Below are positions 20,779-32,499 of a stretch of DNA of 64,000 bases, one piece after another. The DNA is taken from contig CM065299.1 of the NCBI GenBank assembly GCA_032871835.1, positions 41,614,706 through 41,678,705 on the forward strand, written 5' to 3'. Each line of letters starts with the position of its first letter. Position 1 is the first letter of the stretch. The stretch is from Dipteronia dyeriana. Lineage: Eukaryota > Streptophyta > Magnoliopsida > Sapindales > Sapindaceae. The translations under genes and the position numbers were made by a program. Below the pieces are notes generated by a model, which did no database searches, had not been told where the DNA came from, and saw only the letters and a program-made list of their open reading frames with translations.

Positions 20779-21739
20779 AGGCCAGTTATGTAAGCGTTTT
20801 TCAGTTGTTATTTTATAAAAATAAAACTAAAAATGAAAATGAAAATAGTGTTTTTGGTTTTAGTTTCGAATTCTGAAAACGTACATGGTAGCATATACTA
20901 AAAGCTGTATTTTGAAAATAATAACAAAAAAAAACGAGTTTGGTAGATTAACTGAAAACTATTAAAAATTGAAATATCATTATTTGTATTTTGTTTAATA
21001 TTATTATAATTATAAACAAATTGATTAAATAATTAACCTTTATAATTTTTATATTGTAATTTTTAAATTAAACAAAAGTAACACATCACAAATTACAATT
21101 TGTTTTTTCAAATAATCAATTAATCAAAACTAAACCATTAAATTATAAATAAGTATTATTTTAATAAATATAAATAACAGTAATATAAAATATAAAAAAA
21201 AATCAAAAAAAGAAAAAAAAGAAAGGAAACGAGATCGTTCAAGAAGAAAAAAAGAAGAAAAAGAAAGGAAGAAGATCAAAGAAGAAAGAGAGGAAGAGGA
21301 TTGAAGAAGGATAATGATCGGAGAAGAAGAATCATCGGAGAAGGAGAAGGATCAAATCGGAGAAGAAGAAAAAGAGGATCATAGAAGAAAAATGTTCGGA
21401 GAAGAAAAAGAAGAGGATTGGAAAAGAAGAAGGTTCAGAGAAGAATAAGATGAGAAGGATCAGCGAATAAGATGAGAAGGATCAGCGAGGAGGGTAGGAA
21501 AAGAAAAAGGAAAAAAAAAAGTAAATTTGATTTTTTAAAAAAGTGAAACAAAAACAAAAATACAAACAAAGAAATCATGTATTTTGTGTTTTTTAAATTT
21601 TTCGCTGTTAACACTGATTTTGTGTTTCATTTAGTTTTTCATTTGTTAAAAATAAAAAGAAAAACGGTTAACAAACGTAAATTCAAAATCGTTTTTAAAA
21701 AATAAAAAACGGATTGAAAAATAGCTGTAGGACAGAGCC
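20779..21739. mobile_element. Tourist/PIF-Harbinger-like MITE in copia F; TSD TAA
   Basis: Ends AGGCCAGTTATG (left) and GGCTCTGTCC (right complement) are weak inverted repeats, and both subterminal regions carry TTTTTCAG/ATTTTTA motifs in inverse orientation. TAA occurs at 20776-20778 and 21740-21742. Removing the insert with one TAA rejoins the copia pre-integrase frame (...ESL / NCDICEL...) exactly in phase, which strongly supports these borders. No transposase. A (GAAGAA)-rich purine tract lies in the middle. Confidence 0.65.
21185..21520. repeat. Purine-rich GAAGAA/GGATCA low-complexity tract
   Basis: About 330 bases almost free of pyrimidines on the plus strand, with irregular units of GAAGAAGAA and AGAAGGATCAG(A/C)GA. 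The strand asymmetry could allow triplex formation. Confidence 0.85.
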
Positions 21740-22129
21740 TAAGCTTTCTACGTCAATTCTTTCGAATAATAATGGAAACATAACTTTAAGAACATTAAAT
21801 GGGAGATTACTAAGTCAAAGATGATGAATCCAAATTTTGTCTTATTAGAAAGAGAATACTCTGAAAGAAATGGAAAATGTAAACGATTCTCAATGTTAGT
21901 TTGCCTACTTGATTCTTAACGGTAGTAAAGTTTATTATTCTATTTAGCACATCCAATCATCTTCCTCACACCCTAGTCCAAAACACACCATGAGAAGGGT
22001 AAAATGTCTTATTAAATTGCAAATCTTGCATAAGTCTGTGTATGGAAATAAGGTTGGTGGACAATGCATGAACATGAAGAACATTTTTTTAGTGTAAATG
22101 ATTAATTTATTAGGACGTCACCATGACTA

Positions 22130-22290
22130 GTCACTGTTGTTAGGGAACCATCAGCTATAACTATTTTTCTATTGCTAGGACAAGGGTTATAAGTGAGAAA
22201 TTTATGTCAAGTAGGAGTCATGTAGTTTGTGGCTCCTAAGTTGATGACTCACAAGCTTGAGAAGATCATGTCTGAAACATTACGGGCAAG
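22130..22290 (-). pseudogene. Copia F protease remnant
   Basis: The minus-strand reading has LGATNYMTPT (from the active-site motif DSGATxHMT, with Asp-Ser lost), then a stop, then KFLTYNPCPSNRKIVIADGS. It is the right position relative to the pre-integrase remnant. Confidence 0.65.
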
Positions 22291-22659
22291 GGTAGAGGGA
22301 TACTCAACTGAGTGCCAGAGAACAAGTACCTAAATCTGTGAGATTCTTTAGAGTTCCCAATAAATTTCTCAGTTTCTCAATTATCTTTTATGGTAGGAAT
22401 AAATCTTTGTCATTATCTTCCATAACCATTGTCTCCCCTAATCGTATTGTTTTTGTACCTATTTTTAGGTCCCATTTCCTATTATTTTGTGTTTGTTCCT
22501 CGGGTAAAACAGTGTATTTAGTATATTAAAATAAGTGTTTCAAGTATTTATGAAGTTTAGAGGCATTAGAGTAATTTTGGTTAATTAGGGGCAAAAGTTT
22601 AAAAGTCGATGGAAGATTAAAGTTATTGTGATTTTGGAAGAATACAGTGGCCCGTTTTC

Positions 22660-23494
22660 TGACCGAGTGTCAATTGGTATTAAAATTACTCGTCATAAAT
22701 AAAATTTATAAATACACAACAATGCCTGAAAATGTGTAAAAACAAGTGGCAAGCAGGTATTGTCCTTAGTGATCAATGATTAGCTATGATCAAACTATGC
22801 TCTAGAACTAGTAATTGCGATTAAAAGTAAATGAATTGATTGGTTTGAAATTGTCAACTAAAATCTAACATGCAAATCTAAAATTCAATTACAATTAAGC
22901 TAAATTAAAACTAAATTAAGATAGTGAGAAAATGAGATGATAAGATATGCTAAGAAGTTTGGGAGTCAATGCAATTCAAACACGAATAGTGGGCAATCCG
23001 ATCTCTTAAGAGCCAATTCGATTTATTTATGGCCAATCTACCTTTGAGTATGGTCATAGAACCAATCTATCCTCATCCACAACTCAACCATTGGAGTTCT
23101 GAATTAAGAGTGGAGAGGATGTCTCATTAAGTCTAGGTGGATTGATTAGTCAAGATGACTTGGATTGGAGTGCTTACAATCCACCATTTCCATTCAAGTG
23201 ACATAGTTAAAAACACCTTTAGTGTCAATGGTTAAAATCATTAATTAACATCTAAAGTGAGCTGAGCGTTGGAGTGCTTACTCAACCCATAAAGACATCA
23301 TAATTCGATATCTAACATGAATTAGGAGTTGAAGTGTCTACCCAACCCAAGAAGAATACCAAATCAATTAAAAGCCCAAATTTAACCTCTAAAAGAATCA
23401 AAAGTTTGAGTGCCTACTTAATCCATAAAGAAATTCAATTAAAGTTTTGTTACTCAAATAAGTTCAATTACCAATAAGAATCAAGAGTTGGAGT
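22660..23494 (-). repeat. Athila-like LTR E (minus), left part
   Basis: This is the 3' end of an LTR on the minus strand. Its complement matches the LTR end at 59880-60213 over about 320 bp. It is interrupted by element C at 23494 (flank GGAGT) and resumes at 58576. Total LTR length without C is about 1.85 kb. Low-copy GAGTGCCTAC-type repeats (23100-23430) lie within it. Confidence 0.7.
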
Positions 23495-25078
23495 TGTAAG
23501 TGTCTCATTTTTTATTGGCTTATTTTATTGACAAAATCACAATTTGGGTTTTAATATTGTAAAGGGTAGATTAGGGATTAAAGGTCACCCATCATCAAGG
23601 CTTTGGACTCCCAGTGCTTCAAGGAAAGTAGATTACTTGACTCTAATCATATTTGAAGAGATGTGGTTACACACACTCACTTGTATGCATTACCATTTGT
23701 TATACATTGAATTAAATTGTTTACATGTATTTGAATGATGCATTTTATGCCATTTATCTTACTCCACACTTGCACATTTTGCATTAAGGATAAATGTGTT
23801 TTGTTTACCTTGAAAAAGAGATTTTTTCTCTTACCATGGTGCAGATTGCTGGCTATGCACCTGCCTTAACCATGGTCCCAATAGCGGTTGGTTTCAGAGG
23901 TTGTATGCTTACGGAACCGTGGTTTGCGCTCTTGCCTACACAAAGGTCCCTACCGCAGTATTCTACATAAGGCCCCTGTTGCTTGTTTCGTGGCCTGTGC
24001 ATCTGCATGCACAACAGTCTAAACCATGGTGTTGTCCAGATGGTGCACTGTTGCGTGTACCGCAGTCTGTACAACTTGCCTGAGTTGCGGTCTAATCAGC
24101 GATAATATCAGGATTTTGTTGTCTGTTTTCAAAACGGTGTCATTTCATATAGGGCTTTATATCCTTTCACCTTTCTTGCCTTCTTAGAGCTTGAGAATTC
24201 ATTCATACTACATCCTTTGAGAGCTCAAGAGTAACTTGCAAGGAAAGTTAGCAAGATTGAATTTTTATTGACCAAAACCCAAACACCCATCATTCTTTCA
24301 TGAATCAAGCATCATCTAGCTTCATCTAGGATGTGTTTAAGCATGAGTCTACATCAACAGATTTAACTTGGTAATTAGAACACCATCTTCATTCATTCTT
24401 CTGTTTTTGCTTAACAAAAATCTCTTTTATGACTTATTTGCATCTTGATTAAGATTGTAATTACAAGTTGAGATTTTTGTTGATTATTGGGATGTTGTAT
24501 TGTGTTAGCTATTGCATCTAGGCGTGCTTTTATTTCATATAGCTAGGTTATATGTATGTCATATAGTAACATGATATCTAGGATTGTTTGAATCATTCAT
24601 TCATGATTAGATAAGCATTAAATGTGTTGACCTAGCATTTGTGCATTTAGAATATCTTCATATTCACTTTAGGTTGCATATCACTTCTCTTATGAGTTAA
24701 GTCTTGTATATGCCGTGGGTAGTATACAAGCAAGAGCCGATTATCACTGTTAAAGGCCTATGAGTAGCAAAAGTGGATTAGTAACTATATGGGTATGATG
24801 AGGTCAACCTAGGTTGTAATCATTTTAACAAATAGTGGATTTGAGGGGCTCGAATGGCTAACTTTAGCTAATCCCATGGTTTTTACCATACCGAATGTTT
24901 TCCATGTAAATTCAACTGTTATTTATATTCAACATTTTTTACTTGAACTGATTGTATGTTTGTTTTGGGGTGAATTTTTGAGATTAATATTGATTAATCG
25001 AAAAGATTGGTAATTAATTTGATTAAAATCTATTCACCCCCCTCTAGGTTAATTAGACACACGTTTAAGTTAATCTCA
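23495..25078 (+). repeat. 5' LTR of element C (1584 bp)
   Basis: It matches the dispersed 3' LTR (45282-45944, 50641-50851, 57861-58575) along its whole length. A cluster of palindromic CCATGG/CCGCAG sites (23830-24100) corresponds to CCGCGG sites in the 3' copy. A TATA-like stretch (CTTTATATCC, 24145) precedes the presumed transcript start. It ends AATCTCA before the primer site. Confidence 0.9.
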
Positions 25079-25080
25079 GT

Positions 25081-25092
25081 TGGTATCAGAGC
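25081..25092 (+). other. Primer-binding site of element C (tRNA-Met type)
   Basis: TGGTATCAGAGC, complementary to the 3' end of initiator tRNA-Met as in most plant Ty1/copia elements, two bases after the LTR end. Confidence 0.93.
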
Positions 25093-25202
25093 TAGCTCCT
25101 AGACAAAATTATGTGATTCAAGCTCTTGTTGTGTGTGTCCTATATTTTTGCATATTTGTTTGTTACATTACATTTGCACCTCATTCATATCCCCAAACAC
25201 TA

Positions 25203-27016
25203 TGAGTGGGAACGAATGTGGACATGAGGGAGCCTCAAGCATATGATCCCCCCCCCCCCCCCCCCCCCCCACCCCCCACCCCCCACCCCCCTTTTACTGA
25301 ATAGGGTGAATATGCCTCATGGAAAGGCAAGATGAAGTCATACCTTTACTAAATAGATGACTAGATGACTGTGCATGGATGACGATTGAAGATTTGTAAA
25401 CTCCTCTAACAATGACCACTGAAGATGGAAGTGAAGTCTCCAAGTCTAAGTCTCAATGGAGCACACAAGAATTTGAAGCTTCCAAGTGGAACAACAAGGC
25501 AATGCATGCCTTCCCGTGTGCCATGGATGACAATCAGTACAACTTGATTCAAACAACTAGGAATGCTAGAGAGGCATGGGAGATTTTAGAGACAGCTCAT
25601 GAAGGAACTGAAGTAGCCAATGATTCCAAGCTCTAAGTCTTACAAATGCAATTTGAGACAATTAGAATGGAGGAGGACGAGTGCATCAATGGTTTTCAAG
25701 TGAAGTTGATAGACATTGTCAACCAAAGCAGTCAACTAGGTAATCCATACTCGGATAGAAGAATCAAGCAAATGATTATGAGGTCACTTCCTAAGAGATT
25801 TGAGTCCAATGTGACAACACTTGAATAAAATGTGACTACAAGACAATGAAGTCGAGTGAAATAATTGGAAGACTTTTGGCTTATGAGTCTAGATGGACTC
25901 CTACACCTACACCTCCCAAGAAGCAAAAAAGCACAGCTTTGAAGACCTCCAAAGTAGAGAAGGAGGAGGAATACTCGCATGAGGAGATGGCCCTCTAGAT
26001 GAAAAGGTTTAAAAAATTTACGAAGTTTGAAAAGAAGGTTTTGAATTTACAGGTCAAGATTTGAAGAAGAAGACTCCCTTCAAGAAGATGGAGAAAACTC
26101 AAGAGAAGGATTCCAAGAAGGGTTATCAATGCTTTGAATGTAGTGGATATGACACATTGCTCTTGAGTGTGCTAATTTGAAAAAGAAAAAGAAAGAAAAA
26201 GCAATGGCCGCCACTCGGAGTGATAGTGATGAGATGCCTTGGAAAAAGAAGGAGGATCCTTGGATGATGAAGAGCATGTGGCAAACTTTATTGCCTTTAC
26301 ATCATCTCTCAAAACCAAGAAATAAATAAAAGATGAAGATGAGGAAAAACAAGTTGAAGATGACTTAAGTGATGAGAGCTTTTCATCTCATTCTACAAAT
26401 GAAAATGTAAAAGGCAAGAACCTTGAAGGGTTCATTGAGCACTTTCAAAGCTCAAGGTTGAAGATGAAGAAAGAGGTTTGAAGACTCAAAGAAGAGAATC
26501 TCATGCTATCAACCAAATTAACTCACTTGAAATAAGAAGTGATGATAGCAAAGAGGAATGAAGCATTGATGGAAAATGATCTTGAAGAAGCGAGAGAAAC
26601 TACTGCTAAGATGACTTAAAGCACGAAGAAACTTGACTGCTTGCTAGGAGTTGGCAATAAGCCAAGTGACAGGAGAGGTCTAGGCTTTGAAGATAACAAG
26701 GAGACCTTATCTCCAAGTAATACGGTGTTAGTCAAGAGAATGGACATCAAAGAGCTTGTTCCTCCTCAACATCCTAGAAAGAAAATTGAAGTAGGAGAAT
26801 GCTCAAAAATGTCTAAGTTAAGGTGGCACCAAGGAGTCAAGCTCAAGTTGAACTAATGAGAGTGCATCAATCAAGTTTTCCTCAACCAAAATATCGTCAA
26901 GCTAATAAGCAATCCATGCAAGTTCAAACTAGGAAGTAATATACTCCAACTCAACAGCAAAGGAGGAGAGAACCAAACCAACACCAAAGACAAGCTCAAG
27001 GACATGGGAAAGCCAT
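25203..27016 (+). pseudogene. Element C gag
   Basis: A gag start (MSGNECGHEGAS) at about 25203 leads into a poly-C tract, then KSQWSTQEFEASKWNNKAMH, CAMDDNQYNLIQTTRNAREA, WEILETAHEGTE and IRMEEDECINGFQVKL, the copia gag core. A zinc knuckle remnant CFECSGYDT with a frameshift follows near 26130. The 26.2-27.0 kb part is an acidic and coiled-coil-like extension, as in Sireviruses. Stops occur at about 25634, 25826 and several later sites. Confidence 0.8.
25241..25291. repeat. Poly-C tract with CCCCCCA units in the gag start of element C
   Basis: A run of about 30 C residues is followed by three A-interrupted C6-7 units. It lies where Sirevirus gags usually encode a few prolines. G/C homopolymers this long are rare in plant DNA and are prone to sequencing error. 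Confidence 0.95.
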
Positions 27017-27661
27017 TTGTACTTACAAAGGAATGGTATGACCTCTTACTTCATTCCTACATGTCATTTTTATGGTGTTGATGGTTATATTAGACCAAAT
27101 TGCTTTAAGTTTATTAAAATGTGTAGAACTAAAAGCATGATTGAAAGAAATAGGGCTAGAACTAAAATGCATGCTTCTAGGAAATTTAGAGCCAATGATT
27201 TCATGACCACTAGGAATGAAAATGTCTCCTCTAGGTGGATTAGAAGTAATGAATATGTTTGCCATGTGGCTCAAATAGCCTTGAAAGCCAATGATTCTAA
27301 CACTTGTATTTGGATAGTGGGTGCTCTAGGCACATGTTGGGAAACAAGAGTTTCTTTGAATCTCTTATCATGGAGGGTGGTGGAATTGTCACCTTTGGTG
27401 ATGGATTTAAAAATAAATTCATAGGGAAAGTAATAATTTCCATTCCCAGTTTACCCTCATTGTCAAACACATTGTTTGTAGATAGCTTGCAAGCTAATCT
27501 CATAAGCATTTCTTATCTTAATGATGCTAGGTTGTTGATCTTATTTAATAGAAATGATTGCTCTATTTTGAAATCTAATGGACAAACCTTTATAAAAGGA
27601 AAGAGATCTGGTGACAATTGTTATTGTCTTGAATCTAGTGTCATCTCTTGTAATGTGTCCA
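27017..27661 (+). pseudogene. Element C second zinc knuckle and protease
   Basis: CHFYGVDGYIRPNCFKF at about 27056-27107 is the Sirevirus-type knuckle CxFCGxxGHIRPxCFK with Cys and His changed to Tyr. After a frame change, LDSGCSRHMLGNKSFF (27309 on) is the protease active site, followed by GGGIVTFGDGFKNKFIGKV and LISISYLNDARLLILF. The reading stops at 27661, where the B-family LTR is inserted, and resumes at 41349. Confidence 0.82.
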
Positions 27662-28906
27662 TGTTAGGGTTTTTGCCCTAAAGCTTGTAATTTATAAATG
27701 TGAATTGAACATAAATAAAAGAAGTAGTTTATTCATTCAAATTGCCTCATACATTTATATAACATGTGTACTTAACATCTAAGATTTCCAAATATAGTTT
27801 CGAACTGAGTATATGAATGTCATATACAGATGGATTCAATTTGAGATGAGCATTCTAAAGAGTGAGATAACAAATAAAGCTGGGTACTTTATTTGTGGTT
27901 AATCTGTAGTTGCGGTCCATTCCGTAATGTATGGTGATATTATCCTTGATCATTCATATGGTGATATGAGAATGGATGCAACTTGTATGATGTGATCATA
28001 TAGGACTGGGCCAAGATCTATATGAATCTCTCACTAAGATCCGTTTCACGTTGAGATTCATATATATCGAAAAATGATGGCTATATATGGGTGATCTTAA
28101 TCCCGAGTGTCTTATCGACTCATCAGGCTAGATCGTGGTCTTTGATATACCATGGATGAGGTCGGAGTTACATTTTCGATAAATATGCTCCGTATACTGG
28201 GATCACTGTTTGGATTATGGCTGGGAAGGTTTATACACAATAGTGGAGTCCACTTCTTCTTGTGAGAAGTAGATGGTAGTTCCCTTAAGGGTTGATTCGG
28301 GGCTTGAACAATATGAGTGCTCTCCTAATTCCGTAAGGAATGTATGATTTATTGTTCATTAGAGAATCAATGGTACTTAATGGAAATATATAATTAGAGA
28401 GGTATAATAGGCATTATGACCCAACTTTAAATATGAACTACTTGTGGAGGATCATACCTTATGTAATAGCTATATCGATGGACACCGAAAGTTATTGGTT
28501 TATGTAAAAACATCTACAGTTGAAAGACTGCAGCTTCAGATTTTTAGTAGAATAACACCAAAGTGAATAATCATGAAATATTAATTAAAGAGTTCAAATA
28601 ATTATTTCTAAGGATTATTGGAGCTCAAAATACTACGGGTCCATTAGGTCCCCTTATTAGCCCGATTGATTAAGGTAACATGGGTCACGATTAATTAATT
28701 GGATTGTCCAATTAATTGTATTACGAAAGTGGCACATGCCTATTCCGAATTTAATTGAATAATGAGATTATTTAATTAATGAATATTAATGATTATGTTT
28801 ATTAAATAATTATATTATTTAATTGTGTAATTAATCATTATATGGAGGGTGTTGATTGGTATTTAATTTTGAATGAAGATAAGATAATTTGATTATTTTA
28901 TTTCCA

Positions 28907-29022
28907 TTAATTAAATATATACAATTTGAATTTAAAATAGTTTAAATTCAAATAAAAAACAAACAAATTAATTAATATCCTTAAGGATATCAGATATTTT
29001 AAAAGATTTGATTAATTAGTTT
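28907..29022. repeat. Imperfect direct repeat of the B LTR, copy 1 (copy 2 at 40909-41024)
   Basis: The run around GATATCAGATATTTTAAAAG ending GATTTGATTAATTAGTTT recurs at 40909-41024 on the other side of element G2. The two copies differ at about ten positions, so the duplication is older than the G2 insertion between them. It is not a target site duplication, which is only AGTTT. Confidence 0.8.
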
Positions 29023-29896
29023 TGTCGTATGTAAATTTTACCAAGCATACACGTCATTGACAGAAAGAAAAAAATAGCCAGGCGGACGCCCAAATGTGCA
29101 TTCGGGAAATATCCTATAAGGCATCATTAAAGAGAAGAAAGCCCGAGTAAGCATATATTGAATAAAACCTACTCGGGATCAGTTAACAGCACTCGGGACT
29201 GGTTAAACAACGCTTCCACTCGGGCTCAAACGGTGCTACTCAGGACCATCCGGAATTACTCTTACTCGGGAATAAATACGACTTGAGTAAGAGTTTGGTG
29301 CTTATTTCATACGGATTAAGTCATTAAATAAGCGACGATATCCATTAAGAAGGAATCCCAAATAAAATAGAGCATTAAATTAGAAGAGTCCCCAATCAGG
29401 AAATAACTTGATTTCTTTACAAAGGCTTCATTCTTATAAGGAAAAGTCCAAATTGAACTGCACAACTAGAATCTCACTCGATTTCCATAAGACACTCCGA
29501 AACAGGAAAGAAGACAAATCGACCTCAAGAAAGTAACCGAATCACAATTAAATACAAAGATCCTGTATTACTTGTACAAGGCAGATTAGGGTTCTATAAA
29601 CATATAAATAGACCCATAATCTCGTCCAGAAAAGATATAGGCAATATAGCATACAACAATTATAGTAAATATAGAGAGAAAAAGGAGAGATCGAGAGCTT
29701 GTAAACATCTTATTCTCTTAGTGGATTTTGGCTTGGTTGATCCTTTAACCACCCGTGGATGTTTCTCCGGCCATCGGAGTTTTACCACGTAAAACTTGTC
29801 TTTGTTACTCTCTCTGCATCTCTTTCTCTTTAATTCAATAGCCGAAATCCAATTCTTGTTGGCTTTTTTGGAATAATCCAGAAATCGACTTCAACA
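29023..29896 (+). repeat. 5' LTR of G2 (874 bp)
   Basis: Its first half carries at least six copies of a CGGG-containing box (ACTCGGG or CCCGAGT). The stretch CATATAAATAGACCC near 29605 is a good TATA box, so transcription would start at about 29640. The same layout is seen in the 3' LTR and in the solo LTR at 11120. Confidence 0.95.
29600..29614 (+). promoter_or_regulatory. TATA box of the G2 LTR promoter
   Basis: ATATAAATAG lies about 290 bp before the LTR end and is conserved in all four LTR copies of the family in the window (including 40612 and 11700, and the complement near 10010). Confidence 0.65.
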
Positions 29897-29898
29897 AT

Positions 29899-29916
29899 TG
29901 GCGCTAGAAGGAGGGG
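29899..29916 (+). other. Primer-binding site of G2
   Basis: TGGCGCTAGAAGGAGGGG two bases after the 5' LTR. It is not the common tRNA-Met site. Tat/Ogre elements often use tRNA-Arg, which is plausible here, but I cannot match the tRNA by sequence alone. Confidence 0.7.
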
Positions 29917-29943
29917 TTGAACCTCCGAACTTGTTAAAAAGAG

Positions 29944-31620
29944 ATGACAGGAAGCAGAAGTAGTTCAGGGAATGGCCAAAAATCACAAGGCGATTTCCAT
30001 ATTGGAAATACGTCACAAGATCCTGCAGCAAACACAGAAAACCAGCCTGAGTACTTGGCGGGGATCCAGCAAGTTCCTCCAACCAGCAGAGATCTTACGC
30101 TGCATTTCCAAGAGGCCTTGCAGCAATTGGTGACTGACGCAGCAAGGAAAAGGATTGATCTACTGGCCGGAAAAGCATAAACTCCCAATCCTCCACCCGC
30201 AAGGCTCCATTCGATGGTGGTGGGGCCAGGAATAACTATTCCAGAAACCAGAAGGAACTCTTCCCCAATCAATCTAGCTGGACAGAAAACACTAGAAGAG
30301 GAAAATCACCAGAGGCTGGACCGCAATCAAACAATTCGTGCCAGACATCGTAAATACGATCGGCGCAGAGGACGGTCATCATCAGAAGACAATGATCAAC
30401 ACCATCGCAAACGTCATCATGGAGTCATACGAGAGGTCCATCATCAGAGTGAAGAATCTGAGGAAAGAATGACAGTTACCCAACGGTTCAACCGTCAAGG
30501 AAGCCCGGTGAGGGACAGAGATGTCACAATCCAGAGCCTAACTCGAGAAGTAGAGAATAACAGGCGACAGATGGAGGCACTAGTCAGACGTTATGGCTGT
30601 AATGATCTATCCGACGATGACTCCGACAGTCCATTCACCAGGGAGATTTTGAGAACCCCTTTCCCATAAAGATTCAGGATACCGCATGTGGAGCAATTAA
30701 AAAAAGATACAGATCCAAAGGAGCACGTTAGACGCTATAAATGTGCCATGGCTCAATATGCCCGCAGTGACCCCCTATTGTGTCTCAACTTTCCGCAAAC
30801 ACTGGGGGACACAGGCTCAAGATAGTTCAGAAGACTACCCCCGGCAAGCATTAGAAATTTCAGTGAGTTGAACAGGAGCTTCTCAAGGCAATTCTTGAGC
30901 AACGTTCATAAGAAGAAGTCGGTGGCCTACCTCTCTCAAATAAAATAGGGGAAGGATGAGTCATTAAAAAAGTACTTGGGCCGGTTCGGCCAAGCAGTAT
31001 CAGAAATTGGCAGCGCTAATGATGAAGCAATTATTGCTGCCTTCACCAATAACTTGCAGAATGGACGACTATCCTTCGATTTGAGAAGAGCACGGCTAAC
31101 TAGGTATGCCGACATGATGGATATGGCGGGAGGATACGCTTTGGCCGAGTAAGAAGAGTTAGCTACAAGAGGAAGCTATATGCATGGAGGAAAGCCCGAA
31201 CAAAAGAATACCGAATCCAAGGGGCAGAATCAAAAGGAAAAACGGAAAGGGAACGACAAGGAGAAAAACAAGGATGGGGGTAATGGGCTCAACGCCGAAC
31301 GGTCCACAGAGAAATACCAAGGCAGATATACCAATTACACCCCTCTTCGAAAGAAACAAGAAGAAATTCTAGCCATCTTAGAAGAAAAGAATATGGTGCA
31401 ATAACTGCGGTGACAATCACAGTTCGCCCGGAGAGATACAACCAAGTATTGCAGGTTTTATAAAGAAACTGGGCATGAGACTTCAAAGTGTTTTCAGCTA
31501 AGAGATTACATAGAGACTCTTATTCGGGAAGGGTACCTGCGAGATGTAATCTTGAAAAAAGATGAGAGACCAGAAACCAGGAAAGTCAAGGTTGATCACA
31601 ACCCTGGTTAAAACCAAATA
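29944..31620 (+). pseudogene. G2 gag
   Basis: The frame starts MTGSRSSSGNGQKSQG at 29944 and keeps one phase through all of gag with in-frame stops at 30178, 30667, about 30823, 30946, 31150 and 31402. Landmarks are an arginine-rich stretch around 30340-30430, the gag core CLNFPQTLGDTGSR and SFSRQFLSNVHKKKSVAYL, and a nucleocapsid finger KYCRFYKETGHETSKC at 31450. In the finger one His is Tyr. Many stops look like CAA/CAG to TAA/TAG or TGG to TAG transitions. Confidence 0.85.
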
Positions 31621-32130
31621 ACTAGCCCCGAAGCCAATCAAGTAATACATACAATTTTCGGAGGACCTTCTACAGGGAGAAGCAACCGAGAACGAACTCA
31701 GAAAATCAGAGAAGCAATAGAAGCAAGGAATAACTTCGACGTAAACTCGGTTGAACCAGACCCGAAGAGGGTAAAGGAAGGATGGGACCCAATAGTCTTT
31801 ACAGAGGCAGATTCACATGGCGTCGATGTTCGACCTAATGACGCTTTGGTTAAAAGTGCCCAGATTGGCCATAGGGAAGTCTGGAGAATTTTAATAGATA
31901 ATGGGAGTTCAGCAGACATCCTAAGCGTGGCCGTATACTACAAGCTAAGACTAGACCGAAAAGATTTACAGCCTTTCCATACTCCATTAAGAGGATTTGG
32001 GGTAATAGAGGTCAGGTCACTCGGGACTGTAAAACTATCCGTGAAGATCGAAACGGCACCATGCCAGAGGACTGTCCTGCTCGACTTCGTGGTAGTTGAC
32101 TTGGATAATTGGCCGTATAATGCATTATTG
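31621..32130 (+). pseudogene. G2 aspartic protease
   Basis: In the same frame as gag, the active site WRILIDNGSSADILSVAVY lies at 31881-31937, followed by GFGVIEVRSLGTVKLSVKI and VLLDFVVVDLDNWPYNALLG. It would process the polyprotein. An open frame of 280 residues (31846-32688) joins the protease to the RT lead segment. Confidence 0.87.
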
Positions 32131-32499
32131 GGCCGGCCATTCCTGAATAAAACAAGGGCCGTGACGGCCACTTATGCATTAATGATCAAGTTCCCAACAG
32201 AACAAGGGGTTGAGATAGTCAAGGGATCCCAAGAGATGGCCCGAAGAGCAAATCTGTCAGTGTACAGAGACAAGCATGATGCTGAACAAGTGTGCACCAT
32301 AATGCAGCCAAATCAGTGTAAAAAATCCTTGTCATTCGAACTGGATCCAAGGGAGGGCTCGAATGAATACAAAACAGAATTGGTTGAAGTGGTAATTAAA
32401 GAAGACAAACCGGACAAGAAAATCAAGTTTTGGGCAAACTTGGATGGAAAAGTCAAGCAAGACTTAACCAATCTGCTTAGAGAATACAAAGATGTATTC

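Larger units (their letters stand above)
19284..22659 (-). mobile_element. Decayed Ty1/copia element F (minus strand), split by a MITE
   Basis: Read on the minus strand from right to left, the pieces are protease (22290-22130), GAG-pre-integrase (21850-21740 and 20778-20720), integrase (20700-20390), RT (20150-19850) and RNase H (19750-19300). No frame exceeds 60 residues without a stop. Its left edge was taken by the hAT MITE and its right edge by LTR E, and no LTRs or TSD can be seen. Old and inactive. Confidence 0.8.

Noticed and set aside
30214..30669. Independent arginine-rich host gene
   Set aside because: It is in phase with G2 gag on both sides and aligns with the gag linker region, so it is part of gag between two in-frame stops.
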